A DNA stretch of 64,000 nucleotides from assembly GCA_027563145.1 (NCBI GenBank), contig CP071308.1:35701-99700 (forward strand). The letters are read 5' to 3'. Made by a program: the position numbers and the translations under genes. A model generated the notes under the pieces. That model saw nothing but the letters and a program-made list of their open reading frames with translations, made no database searches and was not told the DNA's origin. Source of the stretch: Halocatena halophila (GTDB taxonomy: Archaea; Halobacteriota; Halobacteria; Halobacteriales; Haloarculaceae). Positions 36,034 to 44,480 of the stretch are shown piece by piece. The stretch's first letter is position 1. Every line of letters begins with the position of its first letter.

Positions 36034-36762
36034 TCATTCAGTAGAAAGATAGATCTCATACTTCTTTGCTGTTTGCGCGCGCTGCTCGTCAACAAAAAGG
36101 GCTCCGATATCAAATGACCACGATTCTCCCGCATCAAGATCTGAGATACTATCAGTCCCCGTCTCAAGCACGATGTTATCCTTTGTAAGGAATTGACCAA
36201 ATGCATATGTATCAATAGAGTGTTGAGTAGTGTTCTCGATCAACCCCGTGATTGATGGATCTTCCCCCTCCTCTATCCCGATGTCGGAAAGATTCAACTC
36301 CGATGGATGCGAATAATCCACGAAACCGACTTCGAGATTTCCGCGCTCCGCCTCCACTTCAGCAGGCCTCGAATCCGTTTCTGTGAACGGCACGCGAAGA
36401 TCCCATTTTTGCCCCGGTTTGAGCGAGAATATTTCGCGTTCTGTCGATTCGAAGACCGACCCCGAATCGTCAAAAAACTTGATGGAGACCGACGGAAGAC
36501 GCAACCGTATACTTCCCGTGTTCTCGACCGTTCCAGTCATGTAATAGTTAGTCGAGCCGTAGCTGGTTTGCTCATCGACGAGTTGGGAGCTCTGGATCTC
36601 TGCATCGGGCTCGCCTGACGGTGTTTTCGTTGGAGTTGGTGTCCCTGTCCCCATCGGTTCTGTCGTTGTCATTGTTGTCCCATCGTTTTCACTGTTCTGT
36701 TCTCCGAGACATCCTGCTATCGCTGTTGCGCCAACCAACGTGAGGAATCGCCTGCGTTGCAT
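36034..36762 (-). CDS. Tat-exported lipoprotein with FxLYD-like domain
   Basis: 242 residues. RRRFLTLVGATAIAGC gives a twin-arginine signal with a lipobox Cys at about residue 18. A Thr/Pro-rich linker (TGTPTPTKTPSG) typical of haloarchaeal cell-surface lipoproteins follows. The mature part (YMTGTVENTGSIRLRLPSVSIKFFDDSGSVFES, LKPGQKWDLRVPF, then a second half of the same kind) resembles two FxLYD beta domains. It should sit outside the membrane. Role unknown. Confidence 0.85.
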   Translation of the reverse strand: MQRRRFLTLVGATAIAGCLGEQNSENDGTTMTTTEPMGTGTPTPTKTPSGEPDAEIQSSQLVDEQTSYGSTNYYMTGTVENTGSIRLRLPSVSIKFFDDSGSVFESTEREIFSLKPGQKWDLRVPFTETDSRPAEVEAERGNLEVGFVDYSHPSELNLSDIGIEEGEDPSITGLIENTTQHSIDTYAFGQFLTKDNIVLETGTDSISDLDAGESWSFDIGALFVDEQRAQTAKKYEIYLSTE

Positions 36763-36922
36763 GCTCGCATGTGTGTGATATCTGCAATAAGTCTTATGAT
36801 ATTCCAGATCTCAAAATATTTATAGTTTATTTTATTTATCTATATGAGAGATTTAGTGTATTGAGGCAGACATGCGCAATCCGGGATAAGTACGGTGGGT
36901 CTGAGCAAGACACCAAGATCAA

Positions 36923-37108
36923 GTGATATGCGACCTCGATGGGGACGGAGCCACAACCTCACGTACAGAATACCAACACCTGCGCGAGCACGTTACGGAG
37001 TACGATGTTGTCGTTACTCATGAGCTTAATCGACTTTGCTGGTCGTTTACCGATCTTGCAGGATTCGTCGAGGAATTAAGTGAGAACGGTATCGATCCCG
37101 TCAACTAG
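36923..37108 (+). pseudogene. Serine recombinase catalytic-domain fragment
   Basis: DGDGATTSRTEYQHLREHVTEYDVVVTHELNRLCWSFTDLAGFVEELSENGID matches the middle of resolvase catalytic domains (R.EY..L, DVVV.ELDRL.RS..DL). The N-terminal Ser segment and the C-terminal DNA-binding part are absent; TAG ends it at 37106-37108. Confidence 0.65.
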
Positions 37109-37220
37109 CCGATTGGCACGGTCGGTTCGTCCGCCAACTCGTCGACATTGATACGATCTGGAATTTTCTTGACAAGCTGGAGCGCTACAATCTCGTGACC
37201 GCTGAAATAATGAAACCTGA

Positions 37221-37372
37221 AGTCGGCTAGGTGGTCGCTGAATGCACAGACTGGGCGTTCATTCCAGCTGAAGTCAGGCAGATGGATTGTTCATGCACGA
37301 CTGATCTCGAAACCGATATCGGCAGTCTAAATTTCGAAGGTGGCTATGCATGAACAATCCACCTAGCCGACC
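37221..37372. mobile_element. MITE-like element with terminal inverted repeats
   Basis: AGTCGGCTAGGTGG at 37221-37234 is complementary to CCACCTAGCCGAC at 37359-37371. A second, perfect 15-bp inverted pair, TGGATTGTTCATGCA (37283-37297) and its complement (37347-37361), lies inside. About 150 bp and non-coding. It looks like a small non-autonomous element left beside the recombinase fragment. Confidence 0.6.
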
Positions 37373-37664
37373 TCTGATTATCACAAATAGCGCATCTGAC
37401 TGATTCGATAGTCATGATAGTATCAATAGTTTCACAGGGTTGGGGATATTGGTGGTTCAGATTCGTTGCGCACGCGAACTCGGAAAACCGCTTGCCGAAT
37501 GTCGTAAATGATAGAAGTATTGACATATGAGGTCGTAGGAAGGTGATTTCTCCTACATTCCTATTGGCAATTCGTCTATGTAGTTCAAATTAACCTTTAA
37601 TTCGTACAGTCACTTTCACTCCACTTTCACCAAATTTACACATAACCAGATAGTACCATCACTT

Positions 37665-37757
37665 ATGCCCTTGTGTCCTAAATGTCGGAGTAACTCTGAC
37701 TCATCAACGGTCCAGAAAGGTAAGCAGACATGTAGTCGCTGTGGGAGAGAGTTCTAG
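37665..37757 (+). CDS. Zinc-ribbon microprotein 1 (30 aa)
   Basis: MPLCPKCRSNSDSST and KQTCSRCGREF; the two CxxC pairs can hold one zinc. First of three tandem paralogues. It is preceded by an AT-rich region (37560-37660) that could hold the operon promoter, and followed after 2 bp by microprotein 2. Too short for most gene finders, but the repeated pattern across three genes supports it. Confidence 0.72.
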   Translation: MPLCPKCRSNSDSSTVQKGKQTCSRCGREF

Positions 37758-37759
37758 CG

Positions 37760-37867
37760 ATGGCTCTCTGTAGAAACTGTCTTGAGGAGGCGGAATCGAC
37801 GAATGCCGCTCTTGCCAAGGACCCAGAACCGAACGAATGTAGCCGATGCGGTAAGATACTCAACTGA
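37760..37867 (+). CDS. Zinc-ribbon microprotein 2 (35 aa)
   Basis: MALCRNCLEEAESTNAALAK and NECSRCGKILN. Same layout as microprotein 1: a CxxC at residues 4-7 and CSRCGK near the end. Its TGA overlaps the ATG of microprotein 3 (TGATG), so translation is coupled. The linker is longer and more acidic than in microprotein 1. Confidence 0.75.
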   Translation: MALCRNCLEEAESTNAALAKDPEPNECSRCGKILN

Positions 37868-37977
37868 TGCCCCTCTGTTCAGAATGTCAAGATGAAGCAG
37901 AGTACAGTTTGGCTGCGAATCGTAACGATGATAAAAAGCCCAAGACCTGTAGCCGGTGCGGGAAGCCAATTACGTAG
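37867..37977 (+). CDS. Zinc-ribbon microprotein 3 (36 aa)
   Basis: MPLCSECQDEAEYSLAANRN and KTCSRCGKPIT. The third paralogue, with CxxC at 4-7 and CSRCGK at the end. Its TAG is followed at once by the ATG of the membrane protein at 37978. The three microproteins, the membrane protein and the HEPN protein form one tightly packed operon. Confidence 0.75.
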   Translation: MPLCSECQDEAEYSLAANRNDDKKPKTCSRCGKPIT

Positions 37978-38592
37978 ATGACCAATATAGAGGGGTGTGA
38001 ACATGAAGCATCTGTTGAAGAGATTCAGGATAGTGAAGCGGACGACGATTCAGGTGGGTCAGTAGAGGACTTAGAGCAGAACAAGCAGAAGATTATTTCC
38101 CCCGAGGATTTTCCAACCTTGAAACTGACGTTGGAAGAGGCCCGGAGGCAGTACGATGATGAAGAACGGCGGCGAGATGCCGTCGAAAACAAAATTGGGA
38201 TCGTCGTCACCGTCGATGCACTCCTCATCTCCTTCGGCGCTCTCTTCGGCAAAGAATTCCATCCGCTTCTCATAGTAGTGGTACTGGGACCAGCACTCGC
38301 TTCCGCCGGGCTTGGACTCTATGCAATACGTTCCCGTGACTACAAGCGTCCTGGAAAACACATTCGTGATTTTCACGATTACTCGACATTCGACAATGAG
38401 GACATCCAAAGAGAGCAACTCCTACTTGATTATGAGGCCACTACAGGTAGTAACAAGGGGAAGAACAATCCAAAATTTTCATATTTTAATTGGTGTATAA
38501 TTCTCACATTTATTTCTCTCATGCTTGTTCTCCTGACACCTGTTGCTCAATATCTCCACATCGATGATTGGATCATCAATCAAATAAAGTAA
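37978..38592 (+). CDS. Membrane protein with coiled-coil-like N-terminus (SLATT/4TM-like)
   Basis: 204 residues. About 70 acidic residues with a helical segment (TLKLTLEEARRQYDDEERRRDAVENK) precede two close hydrophobic helices (about 73-92 and 96-117), a soluble stretch, and a third helix (about 169-193, FNWCIILTFISLMLVLLTP). This plan resembles small membrane effectors of conflict systems (SLATT-type), though no exact family is claimed. It lies between the zinc-ribbon microproteins and the HEPN gene, 21 bp before the latter. Confidence 0.7.
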   Translation: MTNIEGCEHEASVEEIQDSEADDDSGGSVEDLEQNKQKIISPEDFPTLKLTLEEARRQYDDEERRRDAVENKIGIVVTVDALLISFGALFGKEFHPLLIVVVLGPALASAGLGLYAIRSRDYKRPGKHIRDFHDYSTFDNEDIQREQLLLDYEATTGSNKGKNNPKFSYFNWCIILTFISLMLVLLTPVAQYLHIDDWIINQIK

Positions 38593-38613
38593 CTATAAAA
38601 GAGATTCCAATCA

Positions 38614-40098
38614 ATGCCTACGCTCGCAGAACGTGCGAAACCCCTTGTGCGAGACGAGATCGAACGCTTCGTCGGCGATGTCCAAGCATACGCAGAGGCC
38701 GGCTATGATTACACTCCAACGACTACGATCTTCACCTCAAATACGTTCCGTAACCGTAAATATGAGTTCTCGGTATCACAGCCGTCTAATATCGTCCGTG
38801 ATACAAACCGCTTCAACCGCTCCTACTTCGCGGATCTCACTCAATCGCTCCTTGACAAGGGCCTCTCGTTCTGTCCGCAACGGCCCGACGTAGAAGAGAC
38901 CCTTCTCCGGAAGCGGTTGTTCGAGTTTGCAAAGCTCACGCTTGACTACGCTGGTGCTTTCGAATTCGACACTGACGCCTTCGAGAGCGCATACGCCATG
39001 CACTTCTCATCCCTCTACCAGAGTACTCATACGCACCGCGTTATCTTTCCGCTCCCTCAAGTAATTCTTCGGTCGGAATCCCCACGAACCTCTTTCTCCG
39101 TAACACTCCCGCCCCGACAGGGGTATGTCGACTCCGGGCAATACGTCGCGACGGTCACTGAAGACCTCCGGCTCTCGAAAATTCTCGATGAGGAGATGAC
39201 AGCTATGCAGACGCATGGAACGCCAGGGATGATTACGAAACAGGACCAGGCTCAGAAACGTCTCGGCTGGACAACAAAACTCGAAGTCGAACTTGAGGTC
39301 ACACACCGACCTACGAAGCATAACCCTGATGCAGTTGGCTTAGATCTTGGTTGGACTGGGAATCGTGCCCTCCACATTGCTGGAAATATTGCGAAGCAAC
39401 TCGTAACCGCACTTCGATTGTGGGAGCCGACAGAGTACGCGGGATTGGGTCCGGGGTATCTGCTTCGAGATTCGTGGAAGACGTATCGGGAGATCAGCGC
39501 TGATGTTGACCGAGTCCTTCAGCCGAAGTTTGGGCAGCGCAGTGTCCAGTTCCAGCGGAGTTCAGTCACACTGGAAGAACCAGACGAAGATGGGTTCTGC
39601 GAGCATTGGGTGAATATCGGATCGTATTGTGCGCAAGACAGTCAAGCGGAAACGACGCTCAAGCAGTGTCTCTCCCGGTTTAACCGGATGTACGAGCGCT
39701 CTGCGTACGAGGATCAGCTTCTCGATGCGTATCTTGGCTTCGAGACCACTCTCATTCGTGGTGATCCAGAAAATGTCCTTTCGGAGCGAGGAACCGTTCT
39801 CCTGACCGACCCCAGTGACAGCCATATCGCGGAAACGCGGGCCTTCTTCGACGGCATCCGGCAGGTTCGGAATAAAGTCGCCCATAACGACGTGACGCTT
39901 TCTCAATCGGTTCTAATAAACCATCCCGGACCGGATGAACCACGAGAATTTCTAGATGCCGTTCGGAAAACGCTCGCTCAAACGGTACTGGCCTACATTG
40001 AGTTGCTTGATGGCCCAACGGATTCGATTCAGATGGTCAACCAGACTGTCCTCTCTCGCCGAGTCGATGAACAGTTTAGAGATGAGAGGGTGAATTGA
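38614..40098 (+). CDS. HEPN (Apea-like) domain protein, candidate RNase
   Basis: 494 residues. The C-terminal 150 residues contain AYLGFETTLIRGD and FFDGIRQVRNKVAHNDVTL; RNKVAH fits the HEPN catalytic pattern R(N)x3-5H (about residues 420-425). The first 340 residues are unassigned, with repeated Trp/Tyr-rich segments. HEPN proteins of this build are often RNases of toxin or antiviral systems. It is the last gene of the microprotein operon, so it may be the effector restrained by its partners. Function is inference. Confidence 0.75.
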   Translation: MPTLAERAKPLVRDEIERFVGDVQAYAEAGYDYTPTTTIFTSNTFRNRKYEFSVSQPSNIVRDTNRFNRSYFADLTQSLLDKGLSFCPQRPDVEETLLRKRLFEFAKLTLDYAGAFEFDTDAFESAYAMHFSSLYQSTHTHRVIFPLPQVILRSESPRTSFSVTLPPRQGYVDSGQYVATVTEDLRLSKILDEEMTAMQTHGTPGMITKQDQAQKRLGWTTKLEVELEVTHRPTKHNPDAVGLDLGWTGNRALHIAGNIAKQLVTALRLWEPTEYAGLGPGYLLRDSWKTYREISADVDRVLQPKFGQRSVQFQRSSVTLEEPDEDGFCEHWVNIGSYCAQDSQAETTLKQCLSRFNRMYERSAYEDQLLDAYLGFETTLIRGDPENVLSERGTVLLTDPSDSHIAETRAFFDGIRQVRNKVAHNDVTLSQSVLINHPGPDEPREFLDAVRKTLAQTVLAYIELLDGPTDSIQMVNQTVLSRRVDEQFRDERVN

Positions 40099-40229
40099 TT
40101 ATCGGGATACATACGATACCTCTGGAAACTGTTGTCGATGTAGTCGATTCAGGTAGAATACCGGGAGCAGTGGACAACGAGAAACCACATCTTATGGTAT
40201 TTGTTGTCGGGTTTCCCAGCTGTCCGTGA

Positions 40230-40282
40230 TCACATCGCTGGCTTTTTTGAAGGCTTCGTTCACGATCTCGGGTGTGGGGCAG
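40230..40282 (-). pseudogene. Integrase C-terminal fragment
   Basis: On the minus strand CPTPEIVNEAFKKASDVI resembles the end of the integrase at 14679-15284 (APTPDVVNEAFEEAGLT). Nothing else of that gene remains. The rest of 40099-40511 shows only a short hydrophobic frame that I do not call. Confidence 0.5.
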
Positions 40283-40511
40283 TAACCCACGGAGGAACGA
40301 TCGCCACCGTACTCCTCAACACATCCCCCGGAACTATACTACCGTTCGTTCGGATGAGCAATGCTACGGTGCCCTCACAGAGCGCCGCCGGTCAAGGAGG
40401 TAGACGATGGCGGCGAGCAAGTAGATGGCCCAGCAGTGCTGAAGATGCGGATGTGTTCCGCGAGCGGTCTTTCCCGCTATTGCTGTCTAGTGTCTATTTT
40501 GTCTTATCGTG

Positions 40512-41249
40512 TCAGTTTTTTACTGGATCAAGGGCGGCGTTGACCCGCTCATCGTCGGCAGTCCTCCCAAGATACCACTGGCGTCGATCGTCGTCTTTGT
40601 GAATGCTCATGAGGGTTGTACGCGCGAGGTTGGGTACGTCGCGAGCAACACTGCGATAGGAGTCTCCCTGGTCCACTCTTTCAATCGCTCGACGAACATC
40701 GAGATAGCCGACTTCCCCTGCGTCCCGATCGGGATCCAGGAGCACCTGGAGGTAGCCATCATCATCTCGCTCAAATCCGAGTGGAACAGCACCGAGCCAC
40801 TTGCCCTGATCTTGGGCACTGGCTACTCCAGCTTCGACCCGTTTGATGAGCCGTCGTCGTTCCTCTTCGGCCACCGCCGCCGAGATATCTGCGATCAGCT
40901 TACCGGTCCCATCAGGACGAACTTCCTCGACCCAGCCATCGGTAATCGCCACGGTCGTCCCTGCGTCCTCACACGTCTCGAAGAACCGCTGGTAGATGCT
41001 CCCGAGGCGAGCCAGCCGGGAGATCTCCCACACCACCACATACTCGTACTGGGCGGTCTCGATCGCGTCGATTAGCTCTCGGAACTGTTCGCGACCAGGA
41101 TCGGACCCGGAGTGACCGAGGTCGGCGTAGTGATCGACCTCTCCAGCGTCGACTTCGCGCTCGTCGAGCCAGTCATCGATCGCTGATCGTTGATGGGTGG
41201 TCTCTTGGTCGTCGGTCGAGGCACGAATGTAGGTAGCATAGTGAGCCAT
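40512..41249 (-). CDS. Serine recombinase (resolvase/invertase)
   Basis: 245 residues from MAHYATYIRASTDDQETTHQ. The nucleophile is Ser in YIRASTDDQ; ADLGHSGSDPGREQFRELID, EYVVVWEISRLARLGSIYQR and AEEERRRLIKRVEAG are the expected catalytic-domain segments. The C-terminus (GDSYRSVARDVPNLARTTLM) is the helix-turn-helix. It appears complete. A TATA-like box at 41279-41286 lies about 30 bp before the ATG, so the mRNA is probably leaderless. It is the only intact member of a family that has left debris at four or more other places in the window. Confidence 0.9.
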   Translation of the reverse strand: MAHYATYIRASTDDQETTHQRSAIDDWLDEREVDAGEVDHYADLGHSGSDPGREQFRELIDAIETAQYEYVVVWEISRLARLGSIYQRFFETCEDAGTTVAITDGWVEEVRPDGTGKLIADISAAVAEEERRRLIKRVEAGVASAQDQGKWLGAVPLGFERDDDGYLQVLLDPDRDAGEVGYLDVRRAIERVDQGDSYRSVARDVPNLARTTLMSIHKDDDRRQWYLGRTADDERVNAALDPVKN

Positions 41250-41278
41250 CTGAGTACGACTTACTGACCGGGTGCCAG

Positions 41279-41335
41279 CTATATAAAGAACAGTGGTTAC
41301 TGACAGACTGTCAGCAGTCATCTCCCTACTGACAG
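41279..41335. promoter_or_regulatory. Resolvase promoter with inverted operator half-sites
   Basis: TTTATATA (minus strand) at about 41279-41286 is a TATA box at the right distance for a leaderless start. Upstream are three copies of CTGACAG: 41300-41306, its inverse CTGTCAG 41308-41314, and 41329-41335. The pair forms a palindrome with a 1-bp centre. These fit a recombination or operator site for the adjacent recombinase. Confidence 0.6.
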
Positions 41336-41707
41336 GCCCCTAGTGGTTAATTTCCGATTATTATAGTGTGAAATTTCTGTGGCGCACAAATCTCGAATTT
41401 GTATAGCGATATACAATATACAGTCCCTCGAGCCCGCAGTGTCACCAGTCCGTTCTTGAAGATCATTACTCGACTGGAGATTCTAGCTCTGCCAGTCGAT
41501 CCTGAAATTGGTCCCGTTCCTCAGTGCGTCCATTCTTCTCAGCAAAAGCAATCGCTCCTTGGCAACGCGAAAAGCGAAGCTTTTCGCAGTCTTCCCGAAG
41601 TTCAGTCGGACAGGTACAACGCCGAAATCCTTACCGAATATTACAATATAATCTAGTTAAATAAAAATAAAAAGGATTAAAGTATATTGTATATATAGGT
41701 ATATGTA
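41336..41707. other. Intergenic region with a lanthipeptide promoter
   Basis: No gene is seen. Sequence around 41403-41465 (AGCGATATACAATATAC and on to GTTCTTGAAGATC) resembles 33410-33475 before the other recombinase relic. The last 50 bp are AT-rich with a TATA-like AGTATATTGTATATATAGG (about 41681-41699) directly before the precursor-peptide ATG at 41708. Confidence 0.45.
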
Positions 41708-41842
41708 ATGTCTGAACTAGACATGACTTCGGTGAAAGAGCAGATAGAAGCGAAATACAGCCGGAATGATTATCAGATTCGGATTCACGAGATGGGTAGC
41801 TCATCTGGTGGGTCTGTTAAGGGCCATCCCGACTGCGATTAA
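41708..41842 (+). CDS. Candidate class II lanthipeptide precursor (44 aa)
   Basis: MSELDMTSVKEQIEAKYSRN leads a helical, charged leader. Gly-Gly at residues 34-35 is followed by the predicted core SVKGHPDCD, with one Ser (36) and one Cys (43) able to form a single thioether ring; Ser31-33 lie just before the Gly pair. This is the double-glycine layout of class II lanthipeptides. The LanM dehydratase gene starts 76 bp downstream on the same strand. TATA-like DNA lies directly upstream. No transporter or protease gene is near, so processing is open. Confidence 0.7.
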   Translation: MSELDMTSVKEQIEAKYSRNDYQIRIHEMGSSSGGSVKGHPDCD

Positions 41843-41918
41843 GCGTCGTTCCGCTGTGTGTAGTATCCAAAACGAAGGGGAAAGGTTGTCTGCTTTTCCG
41901 CTTCTTGCTATTACCTTT

Positions 41919-43850
41919 ATGAACTTTACTCAAGAAGAAAAAGTGTCGATTGCAGGTAAGGCCCGGACGCTTCAGGAGCGCGTAGCTCACCCTGCTCCGT
42001 CCGGCGATGTGGTTGAAGAGCCGAAGAAGTGGATCGAGGAGTGGAGTGATCGTGTGGCCGATGGTGATCCAGCCCGCTTCAGCAAGCGTCTAGAACGGCT
42101 TGGATTATCCCAAGATGAAATTCGAGTTCGTATTCGTCGGCATGGATGGCCAACGGAGAAGCCACTTCCTGATTGGATCGACCGACTCGACGAGCTGATC
42201 CAGTTCGTCGCTCAGCACGATTCTCCACCGAATGATCGAGAGGGGGCTGCCGATCGGCCGTTTGCTCCGCTACTTTCGTCTTCCGTCTCCTATGCCGAAA
42301 CGCATCTCGATCAGCATACTTTCTCGTCTCATCTCTCTGCTTCTGCCCGAGACGATTTACGAGAGGTGCTTGCTTCCCGGCTGGAATCGTATTGTGCCCA
42401 TCCGCTCTTTATTGAGTTCAAGACGTTTATCGCCAAGAGAGACCCGTCACTCGCTTTTAACGACATAGAAGACGCCCGTGATCCACCACAGCAATACTAC
42501 GAGCAGTTCGTCGAAGAGTTGCGGGATGGTGGACTGAAAGCCTTTTTCACCGAATACGCGTTTCTTGGTCGGTTGGTCGGGTCAATCATCGTCGACTGGC
42601 AGAGTATGGTCGCTGAATTCAGCGAGCGGCTTGATTCCGACTATGATCAGCTTGTAGCGACGTTCGGCAAGGGTCACCCTCTCGGAGCAGTAACGGCACT
42701 CGACCCACTGGGAGAGCCACATCACGGAGGTCGTTATGTTTTTCGTCTTGTCTTGGAGTCTGGCCAAAGTATTGCCTACAAACCGCGCTCACTTGCTGTC
42801 GAAGAGGCGTTTAATGAGTTTCTGTCATGGGTCAATCGGACGTCTGAGTTTCCTTCTTTCCGAACTCCCACCTACCTTTCCAGAGATACCCACGGCTGGA
42901 TGGAATGGATTTCCACAGAAGTGTGTGCCACCAGCGATGATGCACGGGCGTACTTTCGTCGAGCCGGGATGCTCATTGCACTCCTTTACGGCCTCAACTT
43001 CTCAGATGGAAATTTAGAAAACGTCATCGCAGCAGGCGATCAACCCGTTCTCATCGATTTAGAGACGCTTGCTCAACCAGATGCAGCTGATGATATGCTT
43101 CCCGTTTCCGGGAACACTAGGCAGACACTCCTTGCTTCGGTGTTACGGACGGGACTTGTCCCTTTCGAGTTGCCGACTGAGGATGTTCATGGAACCAGTG
43201 GATTCGGCAGCAATCAGGCATTCTCGCCGGAAGCAGAGTGCCGTGAGTTTCAAAACATCAATACTGATGTGATGGACCTCACGTATCAGCAGGGCAAAGC
43301 CATCGAGGGAGACAATCTCCCTAAATTGAATGAGTCCGTAGTCTCTGCTGACGAGTACATCGAGGACATTATCGGCGGATTCGATGAGATGTTTCAGTTC
43401 CTACGGCAGCAAGGCGAGCGGGCTGGCAGTCCTCCGCTTTCGTGCTTCGAAGGAATCGATATCCGTGTTCTCTTTCGCTCAACGACTTCGTATGCCAAGA
43501 TTCTCACACTCCTCACAACGCCAGCGTATCTCCGATCGGGCCTTCCGTTCGGCTGCAAAGTCGAAGAGCTAGCCAAACCACTTCTCTCCAATAAAACGGA
43601 CGCAGTGTGGCCGCTCTACGAAAGTGAACGGATGTCCCTGCTGCATTGTGATTTCCCTCGATTCGAAGCGACGACCGACGAATCGGTGATCCGAGGCGAT
43701 GATCAAACTGTAGAAGAATTCTTCGAGGTGACCGGTTGCCAGCGAATCCGACAGCGGCTTTCCAGTCTCACGGTGAGGAACCATGAGACACAACGACAGC
43801 ATCTTGAACGAGGGTTCGGAGAAGCCTTTGACAGCCCTTCTCCTCACTGA
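41919..43850 (+). CDS. lanM: LanM-type lanthipeptide dehydratase lacking the LanC cyclase domain
   Basis: 643 residues from MNFTQEEKVSIAGKARTLQE (a longer frame from 41766 overlaps the precursor and is unlikely). SIAYKPRSLAVEEAFNEFL, LNFSDGNLENVIAAGDQPVLIDLE and the end region FFEVTGCQRIRQRLSSLT are those of the DUF4135 dehydratase domain. Lys, Asp, Asn and Asp of the active site appear, but the His of the usual DxHxEN is Asn (DGNLEN). Full LanM proteins have about 1000 residues with a C-terminal zinc LanC domain; here the protein stops before it. Either truncated or a dehydratase-only enzyme. Confidence 0.85.
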   Translation: MNFTQEEKVSIAGKARTLQERVAHPAPSGDVVEEPKKWIEEWSDRVADGDPARFSKRLERLGLSQDEIRVRIRRHGWPTEKPLPDWIDRLDELIQFVAQHDSPPNDREGAADRPFAPLLSSSVSYAETHLDQHTFSSHLSASARDDLREVLASRLESYCAHPLFIEFKTFIAKRDPSLAFNDIEDARDPPQQYYEQFVEELRDGGLKAFFTEYAFLGRLVGSIIVDWQSMVAEFSERLDSDYDQLVATFGKGHPLGAVTALDPLGEPHHGGRYVFRLVLESGQSIAYKPRSLAVEEAFNEFLSWVNRTSEFPSFRTPTYLSRDTHGWMEWISTEVCATSDDARAYFRRAGMLIALLYGLNFSDGNLENVIAAGDQPVLIDLETLAQPDAADDMLPVSGNTRQTLLASVLRTGLVPFELPTEDVHGTSGFGSNQAFSPEAECREFQNINTDVMDLTYQQGKAIEGDNLPKLNESVVSADEYIEDIIGGFDEMFQFLRQQGERAGSPPLSCFEGIDIRVLFRSTTSYAKILTLLTTPAYLRSGLPFGCKVEELAKPLLSNKTDAVWPLYESERMSLLHCDFPRFEATTDESVIRGDDQTVEEFFEVTGCQRIRQRLSSLTVRNHETQRQHLERGFGEAFDSPSPH

Positions 43851-44368
43851 TCTGTCCACTCTGATGGCGTGCCGACATGTGAATAGAATCCGTCTGGAAG
43901 CGTCGTCATCCACTGTGCATCTAATATCTCATCATCATTAATGGACAGATTTCCAGAGTTGTATATTGCGTTGAAGAACACCTGGAGGAACTGAGCGGAT
44001 TGATCTGGATCAGTCTCATCTCGAAGCACAATCTGCCGCACCGCTCGCGGTTGGGCAATCCGACAGTCGATACCGGTTTCTTCCGCTACCTCTCGGTGAG
44101 CTGCCGCATCGATCGGTTCACCTGGCTCTACAGTCCCTCCTGGTTCGATCCAATACTCGGGAGCGTCATGTTCCCGAACGAGAAGAACTTCCTCATTACC
44201 ACGGGTCGTCCAAACACGAACATCGACGGTGTTCCCCTCCCGAACATCACGTCGTCCTGTCTCGATAGCCGACGAAGAGACCTCTTTTTCGGTGGTCTCA
44301 ACAGCAAGCTCACCATATTTGTCGCGGAGTTCTTCCAATTGGGTCTCAACCGCTTTTTGTCCAAGCAT
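43844..44368 (-). CDS. Nudix hydrolase
   Basis: 174 residues from MLGQKAVETQLEELRDKYGE. GGTVEPGEPIDAAAHREVAEETGID is a complete Nudix box (Gx5Ex7REUxEExGU). The preceding strands (VDVRVWTTRGNEEVLLVREHDAPEYWIEPG) are canonical. It would hydrolyse a nucleoside diphosphate derivative. It converges with the LanM gene and overlaps its 3' end by 7 bp. No sign that it belongs to the lanthipeptide pathway. Confidence 0.9.
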   Translation of the reverse strand: MLGQKAVETQLEELRDKYGELAVETTEKEVSSSAIETGRRDVREGNTVDVRVWTTRGNEEVLLVREHDAPEYWIEPGGTVEPGEPIDAAAHREVAEETGIDCRIAQPRAVRQIVLRDETDPDQSAQFLQVFFNAIYNSGNLSINDDEILDAQWMTTLPDGFYSHVGTPSEWTDQ

Positions 44369-44480
44369 TGCTTTCTTCTTCAAATGCGGAGATATTAGAG
44401 GTTCTGGGAGGAGCGTATTTCGGAGCATGGACCGTTGTGGTGTTTTGGTCCATTAGCCGAAACCTCGGTCACAGAGACGA

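Noticed and set aside
41766..41918. Extended N-terminus of LanM
   Set aside because: It would overlap the precursor peptide in another frame, and the residues (RRSAVCSIQNEGERL) look non-native; the ATG at 41919 fits the family.
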